Assembly: GCA_940671915.1 (NCBI GenBank) | Contig: CALNVZ010002100.1 | Span: 8,104,158-8,168,157 of the forward strand | Direction: 5' to 3' | Origin: Paracentrotus lividus | Lineage: Eukaryota; Echinodermata; Echinoidea; Camarodonta; Echinidae | Length of the DNA stretch: 64,000 bases | Shown: piece by piece, positions 10,846 to 23,706 of the stretch | How the letters are laid out: each line of letters starts with the position of its first letter | Numbering within the stretch: position 1 is the first letter of the stretch | Position numbers and translations under genes: made by a program | The notes under the pieces: generated by a model | The model's input: only the letters and a program-made list of their open reading frames with translations | What the model was told of the DNA's origin: nothing | Database searches by the model: none

Positions 10846-13800
10846 ATGTCATATGATTTAGAAATGGAAAGTTTTTTGCAAGAGTCATCGCAGCACGGGA
10901 ATCTATGTTCGAATACGTCCAATCCCCAACCCGAAACTTACGGCGCCACCGGCGTTCAGCATCCCGATGTTAATAATGAGAACAAAATCTCGATCTCGCA
11001 GAAAATGGAGACACCACCACCACCACCACCACTCCGTCCTCTGGTGAAAGTGTTGGCATGTTTTGCCGCCATAGGAGGTTTTCTGTTTGGATACGACACA
11101 GGAGTTGTTTCAGGAGCTATGATTCTTCTGAAGGAAGAATTTGGTTTAAGCACATTATGGCAAGAATTGATTGTAAGTGTAACAATTGGAGCAGCTGCAT
11201 TATCGTCTCTCTGCGGAGGAATCCTGAATGAAAAATTGGGCAGACGAAGAGTGATTTTGATTGCCAGTACTGTGTTTACTGCTGGAGCACTTATGATGGG
11301 ACTGACACCTAATAAAGAGCTACTTCTGGCCGGCAGACTGGTTGTTGGCATTGGCGTAGGTAAATGGCTACACATCTCAGTTCAGTATGTAGTTGTTTAA
11401 TTTATGAATATTGTTTTTGCTTTTTAGTTTTTTTTTGCTTTATACTTGGTGCTAGAATATGTAAATAAATTGATTTGATAGTTCTTGTGTTTGTTTTTAA
11501 TTATTTATTTATTATTTTTATTCTCCCGTTTTATAGTCACCAAGGGAACTCTAGATCTCTAAATTATTAATTCCCGATTTGTAGGATTTCTTTGATTAGG
11601 CCTAGTCACAAAGTCTAGTACCTAGCACATTACATATTTTTCAAGTTACTTCCAACTGGAATATTTAATTTGTTAAAAACGAAAAATATAAATGTAGGTA
11701 TATATTGCATAATAAACATTTAATTCTCGTTCGATAATTTATGTTGGTTTCTGTTTTCTTTATAGGCCTTGCATCAATGACGGTTCCAATGTACATAGCT
11801 GAAGTAGCCCCAGTTCACTTACGAGGGAGATTGGTTACTATTAATAACCTCTTCATTACAGGAGGTCAGTTTTTTGCTTCAGTGATTGATGGAGCATTCT
11901 CTTATTGGCCATGGGGATGGAGGTTAGTTACTGTATTTTTTTTATTATTCTTTTATGTCGGAGAACAATATGCTGTGCTATTTCTCAAACAGTTTAACAT
12001 TTGCACATTTTTTCAGTTTTATGGCAGTGAATTTTATAATTTGTTGTGAGAAATGTAAAAAAAAAAATCCCCAGAAAAAAATTATTAGGAAAGCCTTATT
12101 TTTGTCTCAAGATTAAGTCAAAAATATATGTTGAATACTGCTTATAATTGTCCACATTTGTTCCTTATAAAATATTCTCATATTTTGTGCTAAAAAACTA
12201 CAAAAACATTGCTTGTACACCATTTCAGATGACTGGTTGAAATGGTCTGTTGGGACACCAAATCTGTCCGGACACCCAAGGTTAACTGGGTGTAAGTGGA
12301 ATTTTTAGATATTTTTAGTAGCTATTAACAATAATTTCCTTTGCTATTTCAGAGCAATGTTGGGTTTAGCTGGAGTACCTTCTGCTATCCAGTTAGTTGG
12401 ATTCCTGTTTCTTCCCGAGTCGCCACGATGGTTGATTGATCATGGTCAACTTGAAAAGGCAAAGAGTGTACTCCTCAGGACAAGCGGTCTAGAACATTGG
12501 GAAGGTCATTATCAACAGATACTTGAAGATAAAGAGAATTCTGAAAAAGATAGAGGTACATGTATGTTCTTATATTTAGTTAAGAGATTCAATTACCCCA
12601 ATTTCAAATCAACTTCACTGGTTACTAGAAACATTAGATAAATGGGTTATTCTTAAGATTTTTTTTTTTTTTTTTTTGCTTTGTTTAAAACACCTTTGAA
12701 GGGCCCATCATTCATCATCCAAACATATATTTTCTGTTTACTCTGTCAAAATACATTCCAATGAAAATCAATAATTTATAGCACTCCCTACACTCTTAAA
12801 ATTTAATTCCTCTAATGTAAAGGAATGCTTCACTTTACACCTTTGAGAAATCTCTGTAGACATATCTTCTCCATCTGTAGTTAAATAACTTGAAATTGTG
12901 TCTTTGTGTACATTTGTACCTAATGCTTTGTATTTCTCAGATGTAAAGCACATTAAGAATTAGGAAATAATAATGCACTGTATAAGTGTAGTCTGTTGTA
13001 AATGTAACTAATATTCTATCAGAAAATAAATGTAAAACATACAACTTTCACAAATGAGACTGCCTGTATGCTAGCCATGGAAAGATAGCAAACATTTTTT
13101 TTTTTTTGTTGTTTTTTTGCTGTCATTTTACTTTCACATATCTGAACTCCACATTAAATTTGTATTGTTTTTACCTAAAAGTGCATTTTTGATGGCTAAA
13201 CAGTATTCAAGAGTAAAGCTTGTACCAAAGTGCAATCTGTCAAATGTATTGCCATCAAACTTACTCAAACTGAGTTTAAACCATCATATTTGTTTTACTT
13301 TATGTACAGCGAAAGGTTCAGCCTTCGTAAGGATTTTTAGGACACCTCCTGTTCTGAGAGCCCTTCTTGTTGGATGTAGCCTACAGATGTTTCAGCAGCT
13401 GGCTGGTATCAATACAATAATGTGAGTATAAAATAGCATGGTATGTTTTTTTTTTTTTTTTTTTTTGGGGGGGGGGGGTTAGCATGAGATTCTCTTGCCA
13501 AGACCCCTAGAAAACTGGAGACTGTGACCGAATCACAAAGCCCCTAATTCATTGTGGTCAAAGTCTGCTTTTTGGGTTTTAATAGCTCCCTAGTGCTATC
13601 TTTGAACATTACAAAAACAATATGAGATAAAATACAGCAATTCAGATGCTCTTTTGTCACAGCGGGTGGGTTGGAGAAAAAGAGGGAAAATGCAGCTAGT
13701 GCATGAGAGAAAAGGGTGAAATACAGCTTGGGCAGGAACTCACGCATCAAAAGCTGGAGAGTTGAGCGCCGTTTCTCGTAACCGTCATAAGTCTAAGTTT

Positions 13801-16800
13801 GCAGACATCCCATTGAGACGCATGTTAATTCTGCAACATGTGTCTCTATGGGTTGTCCAAGAACTTAATTTGTCGGTTTCAAGAAATGTGCCGTTGTAGT
13901 CTCTGCCTATAATTATCTACTTATTAGTGAAAATTTAACTATTCATTGAACATTACGAGTTGTTGAAGTATGATGTACAATTAAATAAATATACCTATCA
14001 TTCATTTGTAAGCAGTTATCAATTATTTTATAAGACAATATTTAATCTACAAGAAATCTGATATTCTGAGAAGTTGTTAAAATTGATTCCTCGATGATCA
14101 ATTTGTGATTTTTTAAATTTCATTTGGCCAGGTATTACAGTGCAACAATTATCCGTATGTCGGGAGTAAAAGACGATTCAACTGTTATATGGCTCTCTGC
14201 CGTTGTAGCATTTGTCAACTTTAGTTTTACTCTGGTTGGTGTGTACCTTGTTGAAAAGGTTGGGAGAAGAGTCCTCACTCTTGGTAGCTTCGTAGGTAAG
14301 AATCACATTGTCTCTGTACCAATATTCCATAGCCAGAAGATTATATTCTAACTATTCTACTGTTTTTCTTTTAAAGTTTGGTCTTTAGTTTTATTTTGTG
14401 TAAAAATTCTTTGTTTATATGGGTTTACCCAAGGTAGTAATCTTTCTTATGTCTGTGCAATAGAAGCAACATAATTTTTGTACGTTCTCTCAAAAAACTG
14501 GGATTGAATGTTACTCCCAAATACACATGATTTTAGACTAGTTACTAATTACTACATATTTATTTCATTAAAAAAAAATGGTACTGGTATGTGTGTATAG
14601 TATAATTATATTTTTTTGTTGTATGATAAACAGGTGTTGCAGTATCTGTTCTCTTTCTTGCGGTGGCATTCCTTATGATAGCCGAGAGTTCACCAGACAT
14701 TGATGTTCCCTCAACTGATAAATGTGCAATCTACAGGTGAGTCTAAAGCTGGGATTTCACAGGGCATGCAAATATTTTATGAATTGTGGTTTGGCAAAGT
14801 CCAACAGTCGCAAAACTTCTGCGTGCACCGTGAAAACCCATCTGTACAAAAGCTTTAAAAAGCATTTAAAAAGCATTCAATGAATTTCATTCATTCATGG
14901 AATTTTCCTAATCTAACTGGATGCATTTAAAAAATGCTATTTGACATTTGATTAAGAAAAATAGTGGATGAAAATATTTCAAATGTCGAAAAGATAGATT
15001 TTAGATTTTTTTTTTATTTTTTCAAAATAAAAAGATATCTTAAGCTCTAAAATACACAAAATTGTAGGATTACATTGTACATTATACAGGTAACTTTGCA
15101 TAAGGGCAATTCCATCGTTACGGACATAACATTCAAAGGCGACTTCAAACAATTAATCAATAAACAAATGTACTTGAAAACGGTTACCTGCTTCCGGTGT
15201 CGATGGGCACTCTACACCTCATCTTGTCACGCTGCTGCAAAGTTATCGGCAAAGTCAACTTGTAGAACAGCTACGAACTCATCATTTTTTACCACAGCTT
15301 TTATCTTGCTTTGCTCACGTTTAACGAAGCTGTGGATCTAGTCTTCTCCACTCTGACCATCCTTCCTTCTTAGATCTCCCATCTCTTCCAAACCACTGGA
15401 GCCAACAGCTTTTCTTGGTAAAATCTAGTGGTGAATGTTTCATTGACAAGTTGCAGCTCACCACATGCAAGATATTCACGATTCATACATTCATATAATC
15501 TGTCGTCTTGTGAAAATACTGTGTACAAAAGGGAAAACCTCTTTAGTTTGTTGATGAAGTGCTTGGAGCTGGAGATTGACATTCTCATGACATAGACATA
15601 GCATACATCTCTTGGTGTTTCACTTTGCTTGACATGGTTTGGTCTTTCACTGGTAACCTTAGATTTCCTAACCACTTTTTCAGGGTTTTCAGCCTTATAC
15701 ATCTGGTAGGCTGCCGCTTCTGGCACTGTCATAGCCATGTACCTCTTCTGTATGGTAGTTTTCATGCCATCCTGCCTGTGAAATATGCAATCTTTAACTC
15801 CTGGGGCTTGCCGTGATATATCATCTCTTTGATAAAAATCTTTGATGGACTCAATGATTTTGGGCATTATTTCATGTGCAGATAATTTTTTTCCTTGGGA
15901 TTGACCACTTCAACCTTCTCTTGTTGAAACAAGTAGGATATAGGCCTAACTTTGAACCTTTCTGTGGGCTGCTTGGTAGTGCTGCTTTAGCTCTGTGTAC
16001 TGCTTTGAACTGCTTGAACTGTAGTTCAAACTCTGGAGTGTGATTGGTCTGTTTATTCTTAGCTTTGAGTTCTCGATATTTTTGAAATATGTTATGAACA
16101 TTGGCTCTTTGATCATTAAGCTCTTTTGCTGTCAGTTTCTTCTTCTGACGTTCCTCCTTTTTTACGTAGTCTTTTTTTTTTTTTTGTTCCTCAAGCTTTT
16201 CAGGATTTTTTTAAAAGTCTCTCACGATACACTTCGATTTGCTGTTTACCGGTCGTACCCATTCTGAAAAAAATAAGTGGGACTACTGAAATTTGTTAAG
16301 TAGTGAAATTACATGCATTGTATCTCTTATATCATATCCTGAATAAAGATCCTGTGGCACTTTTAATGATATAAGTGAAGAATTTTACGATAACGATTAT
16401 TTTCTGGATTTAAAAAAAAAGATTGCATTTGCATTTACATTTTGACACATGCACAACAATATAATTAGTAAAACAAACATTCTCAGGTGAAATCTTTTCA
16501 GATCCCAAAGGTGCAGGATACCCCTAGGCCTAAGCAACCATAGTGACAAAAAAATATTCACTCAATTTGAAAGTTTTGCACCTATGTCCTAGTTGACTGG
16601 TTGAATTACAAAACTAAAATTTATCTCTTAAAACGCATAAAAGTTTTAGCTGATAATGCTCTTCAAGGCTCTCAATATTGTTACATACTTAATGTTCTAT
16701 GATATATTCAACATTATATGCAGTAAATATATAAAAACTTCTTCTTTTCAGCTCCTGTGATGCTTGTGTTCTAAACGACGATTGCGGATTCTGCTTCCAG

Positions 16801-19772
16801 ACTTCAGATAAGACAATCTACAATAGTACTTGTTTAGTTGCTGATGTTCTCCATGGTAATCAGTCATTGGATGGTCTTTGTTCCCGATCTCATCTCTTGA
16901 AACACGAGAGTGAATGGGCGTATGATTACTGCCCGTCTCCATATGCATTCCTCTCTTTCATCGGACTTGTACTCTACCTTGTATTCTTTGCACCAGGTAA
17001 TATCTTCTTGAGTGTTAATTGGCTGTTGTTTTCATTGTTATCTGGGAATTCAGGATAAATATGATCTTCAATATCAATATCAATTACATTCAGGATGCAT
17101 TATTTTCTATACCCTGTCAATAGTCTTTAATTTTGTGTATACACTTAGATGAAAATGAGAATCACTTTTAAAAAAAAGTTGTATGAATGTAGTTTTGGTA
17201 GACCTGCAGATTACATCACATAAATCATTTGATATTAATGTTGCATTTATTTTTCATATATTATTTGAACGTAAATTAAAAAAAAAAAAATTAAAAATTG
17301 AAAATTAAATTATTTTGATTGTTTAATCAATGTCGTTCAATTTTTATTCAATATTATCATTGTTTACATGTAGTGTCATTGAAAAAACACCATTGAATAT
17401 TCACTAATTTTTTGAAGTACAGTCATTTATGCTAATATGTAATATTGAGTACATGTAAGATATGGGGGGCATTCATCAAAGGATTTGTCAGACATTTTAT
17501 ATGACAAATTCACTCTCAGCCAATAAGATGCAAGCATATCAGTAGCTTATAACAGTTTGTCGGATAAAACGTCCGACAAGTCCTTTCATGAAACGCCCCC
17601 ATGGTTTCTCTATGTCCCTTTACTTTGTCCTCCCCTCCCCCTTTCCCCTTCTCTTACTGTTCCTATTCCTTTCTCTGTCAGGTATGGGGCCAATGCCATG
17701 GACAATTAATTCTGAGATTTACCCCCAATGGGCTAGAAGTACTGGTAATGCTGCAGCTTCCACTGTCAACTGGTCTTTCAATCTCCTTATCGCTATGACA
17801 TTCCTTAGCCTTACAGAGCTCATCACTCGACAAGGTATGTCTATATAATATTGGATGCACTTGAGTGCAATATGAGATATATTCATACTGATGAATGTAA
17901 TATATCTCATATAGCATGAAAGATATCCAATATTATTATTATTATACATACAAACCATTTTCTATGACAACAGCAATGCTGTCAGTTTAACCCCCCCCCC
18001 CCCAAAAAAAAGAGGTTTACTCACCCGTATATGAATAGAAGAATCTCACAAAATTCAAATGATCAAGCCATTATGACGTAAATTGTTGCTCCGCGTATCC
18101 ATTGTTATAAGATGTTGTGTGCAGCATTTTACTGTTGCGCATGAGTTGAAAAATGGCATCGCGGAGTTCAATAATGTAATGTAACATTGCACTCCTTTTC
18201 TTCATTGATACAGGTAAGGTAGAATACATAGGACATACATTATGCTAACAATATTGAACGCCGACATTCAAACATCTGGAAGAGTATTAATACATGGTTT
18301 TATTGTATCGAAAAAATCACCTATATATGTAATAATAATATACTCTCTTATGACTGTTAAAACATTGGTCACATAATACTGGTTGATCAGATTATAAATT
18401 TAATGTTTCGTTTTGTGCGGCTATGTATGACACCATAATGCTATAACCCAACCAAAAAAAGGGCCTAGGACCCACACCTACCCCTTTGATCAGGCCAATA
18501 AAAACAAGAACATTGTTTGAAATTAAGTAAAGACAAATATTGGACAACCAACTTTCACACCTACCCCTCTCCTACTGAGAGCAGTTTCGCCTGGCAAATA
18601 AGGTGTGTACAAAAATCTGAAAATCTAAGATTGGGGACCCCCATGAATTTCTGGATCTTCCACTGTTTTAAAATGAGAATAGAATACATGCGTACCTACA
18701 TCAGAATCAATTGAATGAGGACCTCCTTATATTTGATTTGTAGGTGCCTTCTTCTTGTACTTTGGAATCTGTGTGGTTGGTATCATCTTCATCTTCATCT
18801 TCCTCCCCGAGACCAAAGGCACACGTCTGGAAGACATCAAAGAGCTATTTGAGAAACCATTCTGTGGATCATCATCCAGTCTGCGAAAGATTCATGTTGA
18901 TGGTATGAATGGTTGTTTTTTATTCTCTTTTTTCATAGCAACCTAAGGAAAGACAATCTATCCCAAATTCATGTACAAGTACCTTATTGGTTGAATTGTG
19001 ACCTTTAAACCAACCATGACACTTTCAAACCTCAGTGTTTTTTTTTATTTAACTACTTAGGTCAGTGTGAACATTTCAACTGCCCAAATATTTATACTGT
19101 ACATTGTATGTTTTAAAGAAAACATTTTGTCCTTTTTAAAATTTAAACTAAGCTCATTAATTATCACTTTGAATATTATTAAATAATAGTGTTTTGTATC
19201 AAAACAATTAATGAACATTGAAGCCGAGCATTGCATTCAAAAAGTATCTCAAATATTAAATATTTTATTGATGCTTGTTAATTATTGTGGTCTAAGGAAT
19301 ATGCTTAGTCTATGAAATTTCTGAAACTATGAAAACGTAACATCCATTACTTTATATTACTCAACATTAGACACAGACCTGCCATGTAACATTAAGAGAT
19401 ACTACAGATCACTAGCACAGCTATAGGCTACTCACGATTCACTGCCATATATATGTATTAATGCTACCTTGGGTCTAGTTAGTTTATTGCAGTTTGGTAT
19501 TTACACAAGAAGAAATAGGGATATGGCGACATGAAGGTAGGTTTTATGGCAACAGCCACTGACTAGTTATGTTATTGCAGTTACATTATAATGGATGGTA
19601 CATGTATGCACAATTCATATTGATTTAATCACGTTTCCTAAGTTGGCCACTTGTGTAATATTCTAATCATATACTAGTAATTTACCATTACCATGTTCTT
19701 TCAATTTTCTTGTTTTAAACAGGCTCAGAATCAACCAAACCTTTGCTCACTAGTGATTCAGAAGAAAGCTGA
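10846..19772 (+). CDS. SLC2A13: Proton myo-inositol cotransporter SLC2A13 (HMIT/GLUT13), complete, ten coding exons
   Basis: Exons: 10846-11359, 11766-11922, 12353-12555, 13310-13421, 14132-14295, 14634-14736, 16752-16996, 17682-17834, 18744-18902, 19723-19772. All are GT-AG with matching phases, giving 619 aa. An in-frame TGA at 10831 supports the start. The N tail of about 60 residues is cytosolic and includes a six-proline run. Sugar-transporter signatures follow: [15 protein letters not shown] in helix 1, GRRR after helix 2, LPESPRWL after helix 6, GINTIMYYSA in helix 7, KVGRR and [11 protein letters not shown]. The large extracellular loop before helix 10 has the cysteine pattern C-x4-C-x2-C-x5-C-x2-C (exons 6-7) that is characteristic of the HMIT branch. 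Family role: proton-coupled myo-inositol uptake at the plasma membrane or in vesicles. The C tail ([11 protein letters not shown]) has a dileucine-like acidic signal. Confidence 0.97.
15370..16263 (-). mobile_element. Broken transposon-like coding remnant, family unassigned
   Basis: Lies antisense inside SLC2A13 intron 6. The translation holds a Lys/Glu-rich N-terminal stretch starting near 16262, then a block with [16 protein letters not shown] and, further on, [16 protein letters not shown] recognise this type of block from repetitive, uncharacterised invertebrate proteins but cannot assign it to a named superfamily. The copy is broken in a few places, and no terminal repeats are visible within the intron. 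It is treated as a fossil. It is not a SLC2A13 exon, because the strand is opposite and the flanking SLC2A13 exons already join in phase. Confidence 0.55.
17465..17600. mobile_element. MITE with GGGGGC termini in SLC2A13 intron 7
   Basis: Terminal inverted repeats of about 30 bp: the left begins GGGGGCATTCATCAAAGGAT, and the right, read inverted, begins GGGGGCGTTTCATGAAAGGA. A candidate 3-bp duplication ATG flanks it. It ends about 80 bp before the exon 8 acceptor. A related right half occurs at about 39430-39564. Confidence 0.65.
17847..17934. repeat. Palindromic hairpin next to the SLC2A13 exon 8 donor
   Basis: AATATTGGAT at the left end pairs with ATCCAATATT at the right. The inner arms ATATGAGATATATTCAT and ATGAATGTAATATATCTCAT flank a four-base loop. 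It starts about 12 nt into intron 8 and is probably a small foldback transposon. Confidence 0.65.
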
Positions 19773-22700
19773 AAGAATGGTTCATCATCATGTCTGCAAT
19801 ATATTTTTCAGGGATGGGGTGAATATGATGCTTCCGTTTGTAACATTTTTAGAAGCCCATTAAAGTCTAGGCTCAGGTTTGTGAATGTATTTGAGAAAAT
19901 ATTTCATAACTGATATAACTGGTATAACTAATACCAGTACTTGATTTTAAAAGTACATATGCACAGTGTTGCTTTTAAACTCAAAATTAGAAGAAGAAAA
20001 CATGATCAGAAAGTTACTTTTTTTTTCACTTTGATTTTTCCACCACGAGAGGTGGTGACCAAATTGTTTTGGGGTTCTAGTACTTTATAAAATATTTTTG
20101 AAAGATGATTCTTGATCGTACATGTATTTGTTTTAATTCTATTGCAATATCAAATCATGTCACCTTTCCTTTGCACTACATGTATATAAAGATATTTTCA
20201 AATTCTATATAAATAATGTTTTATTAGTTTAGAATGATAGAGGTTTATATGTTAAATTATATTTGACAATGGTACTGTAAGTGTACTTGTATTTTTCAGG
20301 AATTGAAGCTATATCTTTATATTATCCTGCAGGTCTAAATAAGCTATTCTACTGACTTTGAAAGAACAGTTTTATTTTTATAAACAAAAGAAAAAATCAT
20401 ACAAAAACCATTGTAGATCAAGAGGTTCTTGTAAATATTTAGAAAAGGTAAATTTAGAGTGAATCTATCTGATGAGAAACTTTCTTTTTTGAATTATATT
20501 TTATAATCAAAGTTAAATAAGTTTCAATTAAATATTTCTATTTGCTATGTTTACTTAATCAAGGTTCAATAAATATATACAGGTGAGAGGGATGATTTTA
20601 TTAATTTATATATTTATTTATTTTTTTATTATTATTTATTATTAATTTTTTTTTTTTAGAAATTCTAGTTGGAGGAATGATTAAATTAGATATTAAATAC
20701 AGTGTAATGACAAGTTAATTTAGTTAGAACAGAAGATTTACAAAGGTTTAAGCAAACACAGGCAATTTATAAAGATATTAGTAAGAAACCTGGAACCCCT
20801 GCATAAACTAGCACATTTCTGGGTCATATCTATCATTTTATTTCTAAAATCTCAAATCACAAAATGTATACAAAATATATACATGTATTTTGCGGAAGTC
20901 TTATTTTTATTGCAAAAAAATATTAGCTTGCAGTAATATATGAGTATGATTAAGTTTTGATTGCTATGTAAAAAACTTCAGTATTTTGTGGAATCATCAT
21001 TTGATTTGACAGTTCCACTCGCAAAATTCTATATCCACAATAATTATGGAAGTTGTTCAAATAGGGAGTACTGTCATATGAATTTAAAAAATTAAAAAAA
21101 AAAAACAGAGAGCAAATGTTCATTAATTGTTATTCTTTACCAGAATGCTGACCTCAATAAAATGAAATTGTCTGAAGGCAAACTTTAAACTGATATGAAT
21201 ATCATTATTTTATTCCAATTCCAGTTATAAATAAGACTGCCATATCAAATACATTCAAAATATTCAAATTTAAAACACATTAACAGAGTAAACAGTAAAG
21301 GTCCAGGGACCTGTTTCACAAAGGGTTAAAAGTCACACTTAATTCCAAGCGCATCAGGTATTTGCCGCGTAATCCCACTGATAGACTTCCCAATAGTGTA
21401 AGTCCCCTCAGCATGATCTGACCAAGTAGGAGATATGAAAGATACATCATGCAACTTGGAATTTACGTTCAGACTTTTAGGTAAAACTTGTTTAAAGAAA
21501 CAGGCCCCAAATTGATCAATTAATTATTAAGTTTGATTGTACATGCATGTACACATTGATTCTGTGTGGTATCTTTGACCAGGATGGAAAAAAAAAAGTT
21601 GATTCTCTCACAAATCAAAATAGTAAAATTACTTGGAGAATTCCATTCAGAAAGGTGTAATTTTCATCTCCTTCCAAGCCTGTAAAATTGTTTTATACTG
21701 AAAAATGCTGATTTTCTAGGACCCTGACTTTTGATATGATACATTTTATACACATTCTCCATGTGACCATTCTTCACACAGTCTATTCGATAAATGGAAT
21801 AAATTCAAATTTTGAAATTTTGGAATTCTAGATTTACCAAAACTCTACTCAAGTTTCAACTTGTTTAACATTAACTTGTTTAGTTTTCTTTTGCATGTAT
21901 TGTTGGTACTTAATACAATGTTGTCACTGCTATAATAGCACAAGTGTCAGATCATAAAATAAATATAATTTCAAAGTCTAAATATCAAATTTGAATAAAG
22001 ACATCACTAATAATAGGAAGCATCAAGGTTTATCCCTCCTTGTTTTTTGTTCTGACCATGCAGATCGTGCAGCCATCTATTAAACTCATTGAGAATTTCA
22101 GTTTAAAAAAAAACAAAATCTCCATTATGTTGTCTTTGGAAGCAATGTTTCAAGTGATTGTAAACAAATTATAAACCTCACCAGCATGCTGCTAACTTTA
22201 ACTATTTTATTCTGGCAATATGAATGAGAAGCTACATTAAGTTTCAGTCAAGTTAAATATATCAATGGTACATATATACACGTATTTATTTACATGGAAG
22301 TAGATATTTGTCAAATGTTTAATAGAATTCTCCATCCAATTATAACAACACTGCATCAGTGCATGTAAGACTATATTTGATGCTTTTTAAGCTGTGAGGT
22401 CAATGATGTGTATCAAATACCATTAGTGCTCAGCTGAGGCAGATACAATGTACCAGCACTAAATACCAACAAAAAAAAACCCATCATTGTCATGTATGCA
22501 GAATCTGTAATATACATGTAACCCCAAACAAATGATTGAACCATTATCTGATTATAATTGGAGCCATTAGTATATTCAATTAATTTAATATGCAATTAGA
22601 TACGGCTTTTGCCATGAACATAGGCCTATATATTCCTTAATCCATCAAACTATTTGCAAAATAATATTATGCTATTTGTTGAAAGTATATCCAAAATCGG

Positions 22701-23706
22701 TATTTAATTGGATTAAGTTTAAAGGAAGAAAAAAAAAAAGATCACCTAAAGTTACTTTGAAGAAAATCAGACAAGAAAATAATTAGATTTACAAGTTACA
22801 GTGCATCTCAAATCGAAAATTTTTCATTCAACTACATATACATCCAGGGACAACCCTCATGTTTGTTGTATGCTTAAATAGAATTCCTTTCATCTTGAAG
22901 CACAAATTCTAAGCACCCTGGTGCTTTTCAAAACATACGAGCAGGAAGAACAAATTTGACAACCACTTCAGATCAATAACAACAAAAACCACACCACCAA
23001 TTTGAAATTGACATGAATTGTGACTAAAACTCTTATAATTCAATATGTTTCTTATTCTTTTTTAAATGCAATTCACAATTTCTCTATTTTCCTTTCAAAG
23101 CAGGTACATGTGGTTTCTCTCTTTAACCCGTTGAATACTAAGTCAGTATATAAATGGGCTTTGTTTTCTCAATTCAAGAATTGAATTTGCATGAAAAAAT
23201 ACAAATCACCTCTCTTTTTGACCGTTTATTTCACTTATAAAGCAGATTTTTAAAAAAATACTTGAATGATCAGATGTTGGTATGAAATTCACCATCATTA
23301 AAATGGTTTGTAGTAATCACTTTTGATAACATACTTCATAGGACTCAGTAAGAAAAAAAATCTCTATTCTCAGTGGACGGCTTGTGCTGCCTCAGTATTC
23401 ATTTGGATTTATCAGTCTTCACAGGACAGGTCCTGGATTGATAAATGTTCACATATCATATTCATTTCTTGCATATAGCACTCTTATTGTTTAAAGCCAT
23501 AACACTTTACAGCATATGTAGCTTATTATATCCTTAGAATGTGAGTTCACAGCTTTACTGAAAAAAGTTGATCAAAATATCCCATGGCTAAGCTCCAGGT
23601 ATTATTTCTAAACATTTAAAGTATTCCTCAGTTTTGGCAAATTAGATCGAGTATGAAATAAACTTGTTTAATAATTTTCCTCTAAAAATGTAATGGCCGA
23701 AAATTC
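19773..23706. other. Convergent 3' region between SLC2A13 and REDIC1
   Basis: 3.9 kb of AT-rich sequence between two opposing stop codons. It should contain both 3' UTRs. One AATAAA hexamer for SLC2A13 is at 20568-20573, but several others exist and none can be chosen. Apart from one MITE at 21306-21508, I see no gene, RNA or repeat with clear ends. Confidence 0.5.
21306..21508. mobile_element. Short MITE with GGGNCCTGTTTC termini
   Basis: The left end GGGACCTGTTTCACAAAG and the inverted right end GGGGCCTGTTTCTTTAAA form short imperfect terminal repeats about 200 bp apart. The type is common in marine invertebrate genomes. No target duplication was identified. Confidence 0.5.

Noticed and set aside
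10956-11375. 139-aa minus-strand ORF over SLC2A13 exon 1
   Set aside because: It is the antisense shadow of a well-supported coding exon.
15075-15341. Plus-strand ORF of 88 aa in SLC2A13 intron 6
   Set aside because: It has no recognisable domain, adjoins the transposon remnant and is not needed to join exons 6 and 7 in phase.
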